Source: Motacilla alba alba
Lineage: Eukaryota; Chordata; Aves; Passeriformes; Motacillidae
Assembly: GCF_015832195.1 (NCBI RefSeq)
Contig: NC_052016.1
Span: 82,249,047 to 82,313,046, forward strand
Direction of reading: 5' to 3'
Length of the DNA: 64,000 nt
Position numbers and translations under genes: made by a program. Positions 61,346 to 64,000 of this stretch are shown in pieces (position 1 is the first letter of the stretch; the number at the start of each line of letters is the position of its first letter). The notes below the pieces were generated by a model. The model was given only the letters and a program-made list of their open reading frames with translations, was not told the origin of the DNA and searched no databases.

Positions 61346-64000
61346 ATCCTTGACATTTAGAGGAATGCAAAAGTTCCAGGTCTCTCTACAGTCACTAAAG
61401 AACGGTAGGCCAATTAGTTAATTGTCCAAGATTTGGCGAGATGAACCTCAAATATTGTCTCAATAAGTTTAAACTATTATCAGAGTACCTCTCATGCTTT
61501 AAATTCAGGTAGTATCTTAAAAAACACTCATCTGCTAAGGTAAAAACTAATTCAATACTTCTGTGGAATGTTAGAAAAATATTTAGCATTTAATTTTTGG
61601 TTTTTACACAAGAAAAAGGAAAAAGTTTATTTGCTTGAATAATATGTTAACGCTGTAAAAAAATGACTTGAAGCACTGGTTGATAGCTTTCCTATTCACT
61701 TTTAAAATAATTTGAAAATTATATTAAAAATTTTGCTGATTTATTGAGCCACATTGCATCTCAGAGTGTTCTGGTTTATCCTGTATCATTCTGTTTGATC
61801 TCATCAAACAGCACTGGTGTTCAAAGTTATAATGATGTATAGCAGAATGGCTGTAGTCTCTGAGGAAAAATCATGGAGATAAAAAATTGACTTACCACTT
61901 TCCTACCATAACCAATCAAATTTTAATTAAAATTGTTTTAAATTAATTGACTTAAGTAATATTATTCAAAGCTCATGTATCTGTGTCATAGACAGGTGAA
62001 CTAAAGATGGTCTTATAATGTACCCACAAATGGTACTTTCCAAATATAGTGGAAGCTCTATTTTTACCGTCTTCTTTTCCACTGCCACAGGTAGAAAGAA
62101 ACATTTCTGTGAAGAAGCTTATTAGTCTGAATGCAGTGAAAAAGATCCTGTGGGGAATTGTTTTTGAACTGTAGCACATCTATTGTCAGGAATCATACAT
62201 TCACAATTTATCTTTGATAAATAAATATTTACTTCATTCAGATAAGTAGGTCTGTCAAACTGCAATTCTTAGGACTAGCACTTCTGAAAATTGGCTTATG
62301 CATATACAAGTTCACTGGAGACTCTTTGTTCTTTTTTTCCCATTATATTATTGAAAATACAATGTTTGACATATTTGTGCACAGAGATTTTTATGTTACC
62401 TGGCACTATAAAGGAGTTGAAACATCTGTTGCTAGAATCTAGTCACAGCTTTGCTCACATTGTGAAAGGGGAAGAATGACTAGAAAAGCCATTTTTACAA
62501 TAATAAGTGTAAGAAAGACAGGTCATATTGCTACTACCTTGAAGAGCCTGAGTATTCAAATAACACCAGAACATTTTTAGCTGAAATAAATACATCCATA
62601 TCACTTAAAATAAAAAACAAAAAACCCCATATGTATTTACATGCTGAGAGAATATACTACATGAGGGAAAAACTACAGAAGTATTCAAGGCAAGAATCTC
62701 GTTTACCCTAGTGAAGCTTACACAGAATGGGATTTTCAATGTTTTGACCTACATCAACTTTTGTTTACATGAGATGGGACTGAAAGGTGGGTCAAAAAGT
62801 GAGAGGGCTTTCTCTGATGTCTTATTTTCTTTGCATACTCTGCTGAATTTTCATCTCCTGGAATGTGCTTTTAATGCATTTTTGACACACGATTTCTGGT
62901 TGGTAGGTTCTTTAGGGATGGATGTAAGATGTAGAGATACACATTTTCTTCTTCTCCATTGAAACTGTTTGAATCACAAAATAATACTTTGTGTGTACTG
63001 GACTGCAATGTTAACTGCCAATGTGAGGTGTCAGATAAAGTTTCTATTTTAATAGAAAATGGCCCACTTTTAACCTTCATGGTGAAACCAAAACATGCCT
63101 TATAGAAATATTTATGCTATCACAGTATGCCAATATCCTACATATATTTTCTGTTTTTTCTAAACCAAAGAATTACAAAATTCCCTTGCAAATAGCTTCT
63201 GGCCATTCTAAATACATCTGGGTTTTTTTTTAAGGTCAATACAAGTATGAGGGAGCACTCAAACAATCCATGGCCATAGCATAAAGGAAATGTTGGTGGT
63301 TTTATTCCTTGATCCACACAGAGAAGCTTGGAGTGGGTCCCAAATGAGATGTGAAAAACAGCAGAGATTTTGTTTAAAATTGGAAGATGTCACTGGAAGA
63401 CATTGCACAACAGGCTGATAAATGAACTGCAGCAAATTACCACAACCACATGCTAATCACCTAACATTTTTAAGCATTTAAGTGGAAGAATAGGCATAGA
63501 CACGTTTACTTGAAACTATCCTGGCTGTTGCCAAGGTACTGCCACAAAAGGGGCAAATGCTAATTTTTCAAGGAAGCTTCAAAATAAATCCTGAGGAGAA
63601 AAAAAGCCTGATGAGTTTGTTAAGAAACAGTAGAAACTGTTTAGAAGAGTGGGTTAACTAGCAGACAGACTAACATGATACATTGAGAAACTGCTGAAAT
63701 ACCTTTTGTAAAATGAGCCCATGGTTCACATTATCCATTAGAGTGCTCTTGGATTTAAAAAAAAAAAAAAAAAGTTGACAAGTCCCTAATAAAGACTTGT
63801 AAAAAGTTTAGGGATGAAGTTTTGAAAACAACAAAAAACATAGGGAACAAAAAATTCTTTTATCTAGATGAGGAGGTTGTTAAGGATCTGGATGTAGATA
63901 TCCCATGCTGTTCATAGTATTAATAAAAGGTTTCAAGAAGAGCATGAATATTGAATATATTTATTAATAACAAAAATTATACTCATGGTTGACATATGCA
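61346..64000. other. AT-rich unique sequence, no gene seen
   Basis: No exon, RNA gene or mobile element is recognised to the end of the window. A 17-A run lies at 63757-63773; no retrotransposed body was recognised before it. Open frames are all under 85 codons. Confidence 0.5.

Noticed and set aside
63757..63773. Poly-A run near the window end
   Set aside because: No retrotransposed body or target duplication was seen; treated as a simple A tract.
1..64000. CRISPR arrays, operons, ribosome-binding sites or prokaryotic genes
   Set aside because: No spaced direct repeats and no dense coding exist; avian CR1 and LTR elements show this is vertebrate nuclear DNA.

Overview
This window reads as a gene-poor stretch of bird nuclear DNA, most likely from a songbird. 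It is AT-rich throughout. I found no convincing protein-coding exon, tRNA, rRNA or promoter. The organism call rests on the interspersed repeats: several truncated chicken-repeat-1 (CR1) LINE 3' ends, recognisable by their ATTCTATG-type tails and conserved 3' regions, and long terminal repeats (LTRs) of avian endogenous retroviruses (ERVL-like and ERVK-like). No mammalian SINE or L1 was recognised. Family names come from memory of avian repeats; no database search was run.

Layout. Positions 1-3.98 kb are AT-rich unique sequence with a perfect 20-bp palindrome. A plus-strand CR1 lies at about 3.98-4.29 kb. From 4.3 to 22.8 kb I recognise no mobile element, only a CAA/TAA microsatellite, a GC-richer patch at 8.47-8.86 kb and a near-perfect 48-bp hairpin at 11.92 kb. 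A GC-rich block at 22.8-25.2 kb holds two minus-strand solo LTRs: a roughly 1.1-kb ERVL-like one, and a 632-bp ERVK-like one with intact 7-bp terminal inverted repeats and a perfect 6-bp target-site duplication. A minus-strand CR1 lies at 29.8 kb, a plus-strand ERVK-like LTR at 33.7-34.1 kb and a probable minus-strand LTR at 36.5-37.3 kb.

The 44-56 kb interval is the most repeat-dense: one plus-strand and four or five minus-strand CR1 pieces, four microsatellites, and a 250-bp uninterrupted TTCC tract that runs straight into the 3' end of another LTR. The last 8 kb hold one weak CR1 remnant and otherwise unique sequence.

No gene set or pathway can be described here. The window is best read as intergenic or deep intronic DNA. 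Several repeat-free stretches (about 30.5-30.9, 31.6-31.9, 38.0-38.2, 39.5-39.8 and 58.5-59.5 kb) could be conserved non-coding elements, but that is inference which only cross-species alignment can settle. All open reading frames seen are short, or lie in repeats, or show no recognised domain; I treat them as chance.
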